From contig NC_052118.1 in the NCBI RefSeq assembly GCF_012273895.1, positions 124,001 through 188,000 on the forward strand: a stretch of DNA of 64,000 nt, in the 5' to 3' direction. Below the pieces are notes generated by a model. It was given only the letters and a program-made list of their open reading frames with translations, searched no databases and was not told the origin of the DNA. Of the stretch, positions 22,923-35,100 are shown one piece after another. The translations under genes and the position numbers were made by a program. Each line of letters starts with the position of its first letter. The first letter of the stretch is position 1. The DNA is from Zerene cesonia. Its lineage: Eukaryota > Arthropoda > Insecta > Lepidoptera > Pieridae.

Positions 22923-24797
22923 CTAATCAGAGATTTCAATTTCGGAAGAGTCTTTACGACGGCGTAACGTGCGATCGCTAGTGAGAGTTTGGAGCCAGGA
23001 TGTAGTTTTCTGTGCCGCTGAACGCTTGGGCGTCCGCCGCTCGGGCACCGGCGGCGGCGCGGCTTGCGGCGACTTGCCTCGACCCCTCCCTCTCCCGCGG
23101 CCACGCCCTCCACGCGAGCCTCTACCGCGACCCCGTCCCGGAAACGTGCTTTCGTCATCACTCGAAACAACTATAGACTCCCTTTTCACGAGAACAATCA
23201 ACTGCTTCTCATCTTTACGCTTTGCCTCTTCTTTCGCACTCGCTGCATCTATTAAACTCTTCAACTGATCGGCATCAGCCGCGTCTAGGGCTTCTTTACA
23301 CATGCGCATACGTTCATTCATCTCTTCCTCAGTTTCAGCTGTAGATTCCAAAAGCGATTCGACACATCGGCGCCGATGCGCATCGAGAACGCGACGGAAG
23401 ACGTCGTCATCACGTTTTAATGTGAAATCTTTAATGGCTTCAGTAACAGCACGAACTGACAAAACAGACAACTGTTTTTCAGGTGGTTGAGAATCATAGT
23501 AAGCTTGTAAAAGCGTTTCAACATCAGTTACTTCCGATGTAACTTCCACATGAGCTGTATCATCCTCTTCACAGATTCTCTCCTTTTTATCACGTATTTT
23601 CTTTTCTCTTTTCATGATTAATAAATCATTAGGATTTGCAACTTGACCATTGAAATTTTGGCCAAACCTAACACGGTTAAAATCCTGCTCATCTCTTTCA
23701 TAGAAAACACTGAGCCTGACGAGAGGCAAGGTTGGTTGTTTTGGATCTCCACTTCTAAGTTTTTCTGCTTCAGCGATGGCCTCATTCACTTTTACTTTCA
23801 AGAAATTTTGTACTTTTTCATTTTCATTAACATCTCCATCACCCAAATTTTCCTCTGATAACACAATTGTTTTAAATATGAATGGTCTCACAGTTTTTAA
23901 AGGAATAGGTGTGACTATGTACTCTTTTTTGTGCAGCTGTAACAATGCACAATGTTTTGGTAAGGCCTCACCAGCTGCCATAGAGGTAGCCACAGTGCTG
24001 CCAGGCTGGATAACAAAGAAGCCCTCATCATCCCTTTTTACATCTTTCATTGGGAATACCTGACTGTCATGTTCGTGTCCCCATATAACTAGATCTAAAA
24101 ATTTAGGCAACACATTTTCAGAAATATAATTATTGGGACCTCTATCAGCTCTGTTTTGATGTAACACAAATATGTTGAACCAGTCTGCTCCATTTTCCAT
24201 TAAATCCATTTCAACCTTTTTTTCTGCAAACAAACGAGCAAGACGCTGGTCTTTCAAATGACTCAATCCATAAAGAGATAATTTTGTTTCACCCTTTTGA
24301 ATTAACACTGGAGATATCCGGACTTTCGTGTAATCAGTCCATTTGCCGAAATAATTGACTAGCCCAGTAATAGATAAAATGTCGAGAGAGCTGACACTGC
24401 CTTGACCGACTGGATCATCGTGATTTCCATGAATAGACAATATCGGATATGACACGTTTAAATTGGGATCTTCATAATTAACGCTCCTTGAAAAGTTTTC
24501 TAATTGATCAGATAATACTTCAATATTTATAGGCTTATCGCCGAAACAATACTTGCGAATGATTTCTGTGCATTTGTACATGCAACTCGGCGATGGCTTG
24601 GCATGATCAAACAGGTCTCCTCCAAGCAGTATGAAGTCAACATCATACTGAACAGCTGAGGATAGAACTTCTTCAAAAGCTATAAAACTATCATCACCAC
24701 GTACGGCGTCGTTTTCTTGATATCCCAAATGGATATCAGATGCGATTAAGACGCGCAAAGTGTCGTCAGGAGACCAACCATTATCATTTTGTACCAT
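22923..24797 (-). CDS. mre11: Double-strand-break repair nuclease Mre11
   Basis: Mre11 is the Mn-dependent 3'-5' exonuclease and endonuclease of the Mre11-Rad50-Nbs complex; it senses and trims DNA ends in the nucleus and acts in ATM signalling and telomere upkeep. A single frame of 624 codons carries all phosphoesterase motifs: DIHLGY at 21-26, GGDLFDH at 59-65, GNHDD at 124-128, VLHQNR at 211-216 and WGHEHD at 239-244. The capping domain follows to about 400. Near the C-terminus is a Gly-Arg repeat (GAR motif, residues ~554-572), known in the family as a site of arginine methylation and DNA binding, then a basic tail ending SSEIEISD. Length is normal for animals. No intron interrupts it, which is unusual for an animal mre11. 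The start at 24797 precedes the first conserved strand by about 14 residues, as expected. It converges on the dsRBD gene and diverges from the KIAA0930 homologue. Confidence 0.97.
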   Translation of the reverse strand: MVQNDNGWSPDDTLRVLIASDIHLGYQENDAVRGDDSFIAFEEVLSSAVQYDVDFILLGGDLFDHAKPSPSCMYKCTEIIRKYCFGDKPINIEVLSDQLENFSRSVNYEDPNLNVSYPILSIHGNHDDPVGQGSVSSLDILSITGLVNYFGKWTDYTKVRISPVLIQKGETKLSLYGLSHLKDQRLARLFAEKKVEMDLMENGADWFNIFVLHQNRADRGPNNYISENVLPKFLDLVIWGHEHDSQVFPMKDVKRDDEGFFVIQPGSTVATSMAAGEALPKHCALLQLHKKEYIVTPIPLKTVRPFIFKTIVLSEENLGDGDVNENEKVQNFLKVKVNEAIAEAEKLRSGDPKQPTLPLVRLSVFYERDEQDFNRVRFGQNFNGQVANPNDLLIMKREKKIRDKKERICEEDDTAHVEVTSEVTDVETLLQAYYDSQPPEKQLSVLSVRAVTEAIKDFTLKRDDDVFRRVLDAHRRRCVESLLESTAETEEEMNERMRMCKEALDAADADQLKSLIDAASAKEEAKRKDEKQLIVLVKRESIVVSSDDESTFPGRGRGRGSRGGRGRGRGRGRGKSPQAAPPPVPERRTPKRSAAQKTTSWLQTLTSDRTLRRRKDSSEIEISD

Positions 24798-26038
24798 TTT
24801 GGTGTCGACAATTATTTAGTTTTATTTATATTTTGAAGTATTTAATTTAACTCTTAAATTACCCTTATTGTTAACCGCCAGAACCGGCACAAACAATCTC
24901 TGTATCGAAAACGACATTGACATTTCAAATGACAAATTGAAAAATGTCTGCGTTCATTGAAGACAGCATAATACTACTCAAAGAGTAGTCTATATCACAC
25001 TATCCTAAATTTAGGTACTGAATCAGATATTACACTCATAATCAGCCCATATAATATGTTCCCACTGCAACTTTTCCCAGTTCCTACCACATGGTTTAGA
25101 TTGGCAGATGTCATTGCACTTTTGATTCTACGACATGCTGGTTACGACATGATGTGGATCTTGTACCTACAGATAAATTGAAAATTTCATGTATTTGCAC
25201 GCTCGACCCGTCTCAAACATACAATTTTTTCTCTAAAACCAAGGTCCTAACCACTGAGCCACCACTTATCTTAAAATTAAAACAAGTTTTGCATTGAAAA
25301 GGAAACATAAATTGTATTTAAATAAACCCTCTCCCAAATCACAAATACGCACAGAAATTGACAGTAAATTTAAATTTTATAAGCGATACCTAGTACAAGC
25401 GATGACAGTGCCTGCCAAATGTAATGATAATTCTACTTACTACATTCTGAATAGAGAGCTAGAATTAGTTTTATAAGAACCTTCTTCTTCTCTTTGTTTA
25501 ATGGCTATACGCAATAGAGGGATCACGCGAAAATTTGGATTTTGATATAATAATTGAATCAAAATTTAAATTCCAAAATTGAATTATTAAATATTTGATA
25601 TTACAGCAGTATTGTTGGGTAACAATTTTGCAAATTTCCGAAAGGGAAACCTCAAATTAGCGCCGTAAATAATATGTACCTGCCGTGTATATAGCCTAAT
25701 CATGTAAACAATCGCAATCGATCACATTACTTTAGAAAATTGACGTTGACGTTGACATTTCTATACAATCGGCTAGACTAATGTCCAATAGGAATAAGGA
25801 ATGGATTTTGTATAAATTTTGTACATATTGGTCTTTATTGTAATTATTAAGTTAATTACACAGTTTTTTTCAATAAAAGTTATTTTTTTATTTGATGGTG
25901 CCTTACCTACAGTTATTGATCTGCTAGAGTAAACTAATGCAGTAGGTGAAATACGCACAATTCAGAAAATATAAGTGATGTGTTGACAAAAAAGTTTTCG
26001 AGTGTTATTGTTTGGGAATAAAAGGTGATCCGATTGCG
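24798..26038. other. Head-to-head intergenic region (mre11 / KIAA0930 homologue)
   Basis: About 1.2 kb separates the two start codons and should contain both promoters and 5' UTRs. It is AT-rich without a CpG patch. The middle is occupied by a decayed SINE (about 25060-25265). I could not identify a TATA box or initiator with confidence. Confidence 0.5.
25060..25265 (-). mobile_element. Decayed tRNA-derived SINE
   Basis: On the minus strand, 'gtggtggctcagtggttagg' at about 25243-25263 is a typical SINE A-box head, followed by a weak B-box-like stretch (gacgggtcgagcg) at about 25201-25213. The body is diverged and the far end is not clear. Confidence 0.5.
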
Positions 26039-26147
26039 ATGGCTTTGGGAGGATCCACATATTTACAAAACGCTACAATGTTGGAACAACTGCTGGAGGA
26101 AATAAATTTTCAGCGCACCAAAGAGATGCGACAGTTAATGAAAGACG
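26039..26147 (+). CDS. KIAA0930 homologue, exon 1 (start codon)
   Basis: ATG at 26039 gives MALGGSTYLQNATMLEQLLE and ends RQLMKD plus one base, donor GACG|GTAAGT. The frame is open further upstream but has no earlier ATG within it, so 26039 is the likely start. A predicted amphipathic helix covers residues 12-35. Codon use is AT-rich at third positions, unlike exons 4-9. Confidence 0.78.
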
Positions 26148-29100
26148 GTAAGTGGGCGCTCGATAATTTGAACAATATTCTCTTAATACAAATTATTATT
26201 TTGTTAAACAATGTAATAAATTTTAATCTCATAAAATTATCATAAAATCTATAATTCTTTTAATATAAATAGAACAACACGACTATTTGTTCCATGCATA
26301 TTATAATCAAATTATGCTTTTCATTCTTATTTATTTCATAATAGAAATATTCTTTAAAAAGTAACAATTGACCCCATTTTATTTAATATTTGTAGAGGAT
26401 TTGGAGAACAATCTAAAAATATAAAAGAAAAACATTTATTCATATACCCATACACAATAATGTTAAATTAAAATATAATTATGTTTATATCTTTTTACAA
26501 TTTACTTAATTAAAATATACCAAGAAAGTCAATAAAATATTTCATCATAAGTAATATTTCCTAACTGATTAAATCTACAACTTCATTCAAAATAGCCTAA
26601 GCTCTTTATTAGACAACACCATTTTATTAACTACCTGAAGGATACGGAGCCATAGCCAAAGCAGCAGCCAGTAAATTCATTTAAAGTTTTACATATCAAT
26701 GTGGCTGGATATCATTAAGGCATTTAATTAAACTGTATCTTTTAATAGTGAGTCTGGGCTATTTAATGATCAATATGCATAATATTTTAGAAAACTAAGA
26801 AATACTAATAATATGCTGAGGTATTTATTGTTGTTCTATAGTATGTTTCTGGTAAGAAGCCGTGTTTCTAATATATAGCTATATAGCATATTTAATATAA
26901 ACCAATATTTAATAATTATTATAATTATTGTAACTAATTGTGCCATGTTATCTGACCAAAATTTTGTTCAAAAGAAAGTGTTTCTATAGCTCATGCATTA
27001 TTCTGGTACATAAGCTGCAGTGCTACATATCATGAATATCCATTCTGTGGTTTTTGCATGAAGGATTGTCAAATCCAAACATTTCTGTGCAACCGTGTTA
27101 ATTATTGTTGGTTATTAAAACCATTGAAATTAATAGTTATGTGGACATACAACGGGATTTATTAATCATATCAATTAACCCGACATTTCAAACACTTTAC
27201 AGTGAACAGGGTCACAAAGAGACAGCATTTTGATTTCTCAAAGTGCTAGAATATAATTTTTAGCCTGCATTTTAATTTTAATCAAATGGCACAGGGACTA
27301 TCTATTATTATATCTAATATGTATAAAATTAGTATTTTCTTGTGTTTGATCTTACATGAGTATTATAGAATATAATATATTATTTAGAAAAAAATATTTT
27401 TTAACAGATTTTAAATGCGATTTATTCATTATATTAATAACCCGACATTTCAAAGACTTTACAAGAGATAACTATCACTTGACCATACTTGCTGTAAAGT
27501 GTTTGAAACTTCGGGTTAAATAATATGGGCTCGTTTTCCGCAACTCGACGTCAAGCGCCTATTTTGCGTGAAAGAAAAGGGGGTAGCCAGTCAAACCTGG
27601 AACCATCCCAGCTCCTCCATGAAGCTAAGCAGCTTGTGTGGGCTGCCGAAAACCTCAGGGAGGGACCTAGGACCTAACTTCGGGTTAATAATATAATGAA
27701 TAAATTGTGTTTAAATTCCATTAAAAAGTATTTAATTTTGTATAAAATTTTCAAATGTTTGGTTTCCATATTCCTCTGAAACGGCTGAACCAATTCTTAT
27801 GAAATTTAAGTAAGCATATGGTTAGGCAGGATAGCATTTGCTGGGTGAGCTAGTAATGTCACAGATAACATAATAGCTATATGTTAATGTATAGATCTGT
27901 TGTGGAAAGTTAAACATGCTCTGTATGTCATACTATTACATGAATCATCTTGATACCATCATACATCCATTTATAATCCTTGTTTCTTTAATTTTATTAC
28001 ATTTGATGCAAATTTGAAAATGAATATTCATGTATGATGCAAAGTAATTTATATGAAAATGTGAGGTGAACTGTTGAATGTCATCAACACATCATCTGTA
28101 TGTTTATTTGATTAAATCTCATATTGCTTTACAATTTTGCATATAAAAATGCTAATACCTAATACTTAATTAGAAATGACATTTACATTTTGTAAATTGT
28201 TCTGATACCAAATAAATATTGAAGTGCATGTAATAGGTATCAAGAATGAAATTGCTTATTTGTAAGCAAGTTGTTGCTTTTAGATGGTGTATTTATATTG
28301 ATCTAACAAGACCCAGCATATTGTGTCCAGTGTTGCATGCATCAGATTGATTCATGCATCACAGTTATTTCTAATGTTTATTTTCTTGTAATTTCTACAA
28401 ATATATTACAACGCCATCTGGTGGAGACATAAGAAAACCAGCATGTCAAATTTATAAATGTTAATATTATTTATTAAACGGCAGGGAATACTGGTACAGT
28501 TGGTCATATTGTTTAAATGAATTCAAAATCAATTTAAAACTGACAAATCTGTTTGTAATAATGATGTTCATGTGCTTAAAAGTATTGGATCAGGAAAAAA
28601 ATAAAAAATAAAATAAAACAAGATTTAGAAAAGACATTTATTGAACTTTGATTCACAACAGCAATGGTATAAAGGGTTATATTATCAGTTACACAATGTT
28701 TTCCTTTCTTGCCTTTGCTCATACATAAGAAAAATAGAAACTATTTAAATTCTATTGATAATTAGTTCAAGCACATTCAAATAACTTAAGCTTCTGTATT
28801 ATCATACGGAATGTAGATTTTTTATATTATTAATAATTTACGCGATTAGCAAATTTGTGGATGATCATTTGATTCCATGAATTTACAATTCAATGTTCCA
28901 TTACACAGAATAATGAGAACAAAAATTATCAAAGTTCAATTATTACATTATTTTATTCGTCTTTGATCTCTTAAACAATAAGTTATATTTACAATATATA
29001 ATAAATATCTTTCGGAGGTACAAATCTCATCTTATTTTTTTTACAATTCATTAGGCATTACTGAACATGTTTGTTTGTCATGACTTTGACAAACAAACAT

Positions 29101-32100
29101 GTTCAGTAACCAAATATATATGTACAGAGGAGCGAAGCGGTGCTCTCGCTCATTAGCCACGATCCAAACTTAATAATAAAGTGACCATGACCAAGCTTAA
29201 AACAATACTTAAACATTAAAATACATTAAAACATTATATAAAGTGCATTGACGAAGCAAACATAACTAGTAATTTATTATCACATTCGATAACAGTATTC
29301 TAAATTTTTTTTTTACAAATGAAATATTAAAACAGCCATATAAGTTCATTATATACAATCTAATAGTTCAGGGTAAACAATCCTCGAAGGCACTTGACTT
29401 TAGGTAACTACACTGGCCGTGGACTCGGTAGCAGTAAATAGAGATTAAAAATAGCAAAGAAAAGTAGAAACGAGATAGTATTAAGTGTGACTTTTCAGAT
29501 TCCGGCTTCGTAGTGCTACAGGGGACGACGTACTGGACCGACCTGTTCGTGCGCCACTTTCTGTTCCAAGAGGAGCAGTCCATAGACTGCGACGATCTGC
29601 TGTTTTTTGTCCGCAAGCGACACGTCAAAGGGTCCTCCCGTTATCTGCCTAAGTACGAAGTGAGTATCGTATACCCGGCAACCTGCGTTATGTGCACGCT
29701 CCGTGCGACGCCACCAAAGTGGAACGAGTAAAGTACACTTTTAGCGAACATTTATTCTGGATTCGATACAAAGTTACACTTTGGTTGTGTTACAGTGCGT
29801 TGCTACAGATCATGTTACTTAAACTATAAAACAGTAAGGCCGACTACAATTTAGATTTAAGTTCCTGCTTGCTTATACGACATAGACGACAATGATACAT
29901 TGCAATGTTTATTTAAAACACGTGTAGAAACAAAAAAAATAATGTATAAATGCAATGTTTTCTATCTAATTTCGATTTAACGTTATCATTCGGGTTTAAC
30001 AAATACGCGAAGATAAACACTTTACATATTAAGATACGAGACGGTTATCGTATAATTAGTTCTTACTAAACATCAATATTCAATTTCAATAGTACACAAA
30101 CCTAAGTATTATTTAGCTTGCATTGTGACGTATGTCAAAATTTTTCCGATTCTAACGGCTAATGGTGTATTCGAATTCAGTTTGTGCTACAAATGACGAA
30201 AGTGTTTAGTTTCTGGCTATCGTTATCCAATGTCGTTTTGCGTATAGGCTTGCCTTATGTTCATTGAACTTCGCTAACAAGATCCTAGATTTAGCACCAT
30301 ACGGATTAAAATTATCAAATTCTACGAGAAATATTATTTGGAAATACAAAAGTCTGCTTTACAACAGTTATAATGTACTTTATTTTAAACAATATAAAAA
30401 TATTATTTCTTACAATAGGCTGCTATTACAACAAGAATGTACTTGGTAGTATGCACTAATACAACCACTCCACCATGCTCGCACTCAGTCAACGTTATTT
30501 AAAAACGAATCACAGTATATTTTTGTTAATAAATAGTATGTTCTTTGTTAGACTCGAGATTGATTATAACCACTTATAAAATATACAATTACAAAACAAA
30601 CATTTCAATTTTTCAACAGTTGACAGTTCATTATAGTAATTGATCATTCGTTATTGTTCATCGTCAATTAAAATTTGATCTCTTAATCTATTAACAATAA
30701 AAGCATACAGAGGTCTTAGGTATTATTAAATAGAACAGTTTGCGCTAGGGAGGTCGCTACTCGCGGCACGCTCAGAGTCTATCGTGTATCACATGTGGGC
30801 GAGTGGACCTCGCGGGGCTCGCGGGGCTCAAGGGCACGGGGGCCCGCGACACGCACACTCTAGGCTTTCGAGGCTAACCGCTACATCGCCGGCCGGCTTG
30901 TTCGCAGACTGACGTCGAGGTCTTCCGCAAGGATTCCAAGAAGCTGCCAATCGGCGATCCCGAAATCGATTGGGAGGAGACCGTCTACCTGAACTTGATC
31001 GTCCATCAGTTCGACTACACGCTCACCTTAGCCATCTGCACGCGCACCAGCCCAAAGGAGCTGCAGGTGCTGAAGCGGCATTCGCAGAAGGTGAGCGTCA
31101 TACGCGTTCCGGCGGGGGCGGCGACGGCGGACGCGCGCGTCACTAGCTGAGGCGGCTGAACAGCTTGGTGCGCGGCCACGGCAGCGGCCAGTCGTAGCGC
31201 CGCGGCACCGGCCCGCGCACGTTCCGCTCCAGGTACGTGAAGATCCAGTACCACCACTCGCGCTGGATCATGTAGTGGTTGTAGCCGTTGCCGGTCCGGT
31301 GCGGCGTCACCAGCAGCGAGTGGAATGTCCAAAACAGTCTGGTTGTTATGTAATAAGCTATGACCACGTCCACCGTGTAGTGCCCGTGGGCGAGCAGCAC
31401 GAACGACACTCCCAGCAGGGCGGAGCCCCACATCGCCCAATGGACGGGCCACAGTTTCTTTGGTGAATATTCTGCGACTATGAGATAACTCAACACTAGT
31501 ACCATGGTGTGTCCCGAGTAAATATAGTCTCCACAGTATGTATGCTTTCCGTTGATAGAGAGGCCGAATCCCGATATCAAATAGAACATTCTTCTTATGA
31601 CGAGAAGCGGTGTCGTATTGTTGCTCTTCGGACTGCAGTAATATGTTGTGCTCGATACGGGCAGGACGGTTACGAACATGGTGAGTGATCGGTACAAATA
31701 CAACAGACCGATAATGAAAAACAAACGGCGCGCGACGATGAATCTATGTTTGTGGAAAACTACTACTAGCATCGCCACAGTAGTCGATATCATGATGAGA
31801 TATTCGGACACCGCCAGTCCCCAGTCCCGCGCCGTTATATTATCAAGCACTATATCGTTCAATGGGGCCGTCGTATTTCTGTCTGGAAGTCGCTCGTGGA
31901 CGAGCGACAGAGACATCATGTTTATGCATACACATATGAAAAGGAAGAAGAATGAAATTATAGTCTTCCATATTTCTTTTGGATATCTTTCCTCTCTGAC
32001 AGCGCCCGGCGGCAGTTCGACTATGAAGTCACCGGCGTGGGTGCGCTGTGGGGAGTGGTCCTGATCTGGATCGGACTCGTCCGTGGTCGGTTGAGGCGCG

Positions 32101-35100
32101 TCCAACTTGACGTTGCGAGCCAGCAGCGGTTGCCGCTGCATGAGTTCAGCTTGGTTTGGCATTTCACGTGTTTCGTTTTGACGGCGTGACGCGTTGTTGT
32201 TTAGGTCATTTCGGTTGAGACGAGCCTCGAAATTGATGCCTTTGATGTCTTCGTGAGCCGTGTCGGTCACGATGTCCGCATGGCACACTTGGCTGACGGG
32301 CGGCGACGCGGCGCGGGGCACCAGCGCTAGCTGCTTTGTGGGCAGCTCATTGGCGAGGTACACGCGCACGGACTCGACGAGAGGCTCTGCGTAGTTGATC
32401 TGCTTTGGTGGCGTCGGCTCCTTATCCGGGGAGCGAGCTGAGATCGTCATCCAATCACCATTGGTTTGAAGAGTTCCTGAAATTGAGATAAATCTCTCTT
32501 ATAAATTGGTTCCACTGCTTTCTTGAGAGGGACATTGGAAAATATATTACATTTATTATCTTTTATGTTAATAGGTAATATGTTTGTTATTATCATATGA
32601 AATAAGTTTATTGACATAATATGAAACTCAAAAGGTGATATTTAGTGTCGCTAAATATAATCTTTTACACGAGCAACGTAGTCATGAATAAAAGAATTTC
32701 TCAATTTAAAGACATTTCAAAATAATATTAAACCTGAAATAATATTAAAATTGTTTCTCGTTTACCTTGTTTACGTTTAAAAACTTAATTTTTCTGGTTA
32801 GCAAATAGATGAGTAATTATAAAAGATAATTGTGCGAACTATTTAGCTTACTAGCAAACTTGTAATATAAAGTTACTTGAATATTTATCTTTAAATTTTA
32901 AGCAGTTTCATATGCATTACTCGAGTCTGAAACCTCATACTTTCACCGAGTAAGATTAATATTTTAACATCAGTAATTTAAGACGTGTCTATTAGATCAA
33001 ACGCGAGTGCGGTTCAAAGACCTGGGGTTTCATTGTGCGAGCGGCGGCCGTTCTCTTTGTCATTTGCTAATTAGTGATTGTCGCGAGTCGCGATGCACAT
33101 TGCACCGCTCCGGCCGCACACGGCACAAGCCGCGGCCGCCGTGATGTGTTCGAGAAACTGACAAATATAGATCGTCCGATAACACTCCCCTGACGACACG
33201 GTCGCGTAACCACTTCGCACTAAAAAAGCATAAGGAGTAAGTCCTATTGTCGACACTTACTCGATCAATGTGCGAGTTGTCATTCTGGCCGACCGTGGCT
33301 CTTCATCGATTCGGTCGTCCAGCGCGCTCAATAGAAAGCCAGACCCGCGTCAACAAACGGCGGGCGAGCGGGGGCGCTTACACTGCGTGCACTTTTACGA
33401 TACAAAAATTATAAATTAAGATGTATTTCACTCGTCAACCTTCATTCACAACACACTGTCACACTTCGCACTAAATAACGGCCTCGCGCTGTGGCCTGCG
33501 GTAACGAACGTACTTGCTAAAAGTCGGACGCGTACTAGAAAAGATGTAATTCTCGTTGGCTCCGGGACGGCGTTCGTTTGCCGTCGACTCGGTTCGCGCA
33601 CACTCGGCTCAATGGAAATAATTACGGCGCGTGACGTCACCGGGGGGCGCCGCTCCCCGCCCCCCTCCCGTCTCCTCCGGTCTCCCTCCGCCGCTCAGTG
33701 CGGCTGCACTGAGTGCGCGCCAACCGACAACCGCCATATCGCAGGATGGATATTGCTGCTCGGTTCTCACTACTACATAGCTTGCCGATAATGTTTGAAG
33801 CGAGTTCTAGTTAACCGTTAATTGAACGCCTTAAATCAATTTATCAATGTTACACACTGACGAGGTACGGAAGAGGGCTAATATTGGCTTTAATTGTGTT
33901 TATTTAAATTACTTCCTAAGCGAATAATAGAAAGTAAGCTTAAGTCAACGTCCTATTATGCATTAAGAAGTGGGCCAGTAAGACAATGCTATCGCCACGT
34001 TATTGTTCACGAATAATGCACCATAAAAAGGCTCAGTTAATGCGTCGCATAATTCTGCACATGCAAATTAGTCGGGGGTCACGTTGTCGGGGCAGGTTTA
34101 GATACTCCGTCACACAGCTGTGTTACGATTACGGTATAATTAACTGAGATAGAAAATCATTTACACATTATAAAACAGTTTTAATGAATTGTTAAAATGT
34201 AAAATCTGTGTCGGTGTTCGTGCAGGCGAAACGGTTTGTTTTCACCGGACTTCAGTAATTGATTGGTTATAAGGCTCATATCTGCATTATCGAAATTTGT
34301 CACGGTTTTATCTCAGATTATAATGTAAAAGAAGTTTTATATATATTTAGCATAATATGATAGATTAAATAACTTAATGCGATAAAATGCGAAGGAGATT
34401 TTCAATGTCTGGAAACTTGTTTTGAGAATATTACTATTTGAATACAATATTAAGCAGTTGTACCAAATAATTGTTATCTGAGGGCGTGATTCAAATAATT
34501 CATGATTAGTCATTCATATACAATGACAACATTAGTGGGCGATTAGGTGAACCTCGTTCGGCTACAAATGGTCGGAAATGTAAAATATACGGGCGTTGAG
34601 ATAATTGAGCTTATAGTGAGCACCGTGACTGTTCACTAAAACATTCCATTGACAGGCTGTATAAGTGTGTAATTACTTATAGCGGACGATAACTCGTTCG
34701 GTTCAGCTCGTATGCGAGTCAATAGATTACTATGTGTGCGGTTTGTTCAGTATATATCTGAGCAATTTGCTCTTTAGCTATTTCCTTCGCATATCAGTAA
34801 AGGCATTGACGTAATCTTATGTATCGAATTTATATGATGTTTAATTCTGGTTACGATAACTTAAATTGACTTGAAAAAAAATTAATGAAACTTCTCTTAT
34901 ATAATATTCATGAGTTTTTATACTCGTGTGACGAGAATTCGTTCAGGATGTTTCTGGAAGTGTACGCGTTCAATGCGAACGGTTTGGGATCGGATCCGGT
35001 TTTTAGCGGGTGTCCGACGTCCGTTGGCTGCGATGCTGGCGCCCGGGCCGCCCCGGCGAGCGTCTGACGGAATATCCTTCAAGGTTAGGTACGGAGTTAC

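Larger units (their letters stand above)
26148..29498 (+). other. KIAA0930 homologue intron 1
   Basis: 3.35 kb of AT-rich DNA. It contains a foldback MITE (27420-27706) with a related solo end at 27163-27210, a Helitron fragment (27739-27854) and a perfect 23-bp hairpin (29058-29109). No other gene is visible. Confidence 0.7.

Noticed and set aside
31015..31452. 145-codon minus-strand frame near the SMS-type stop
   Set aside because: Out-of-frame shadow of the SMS-type exon and of KIAA0930 exon 3.
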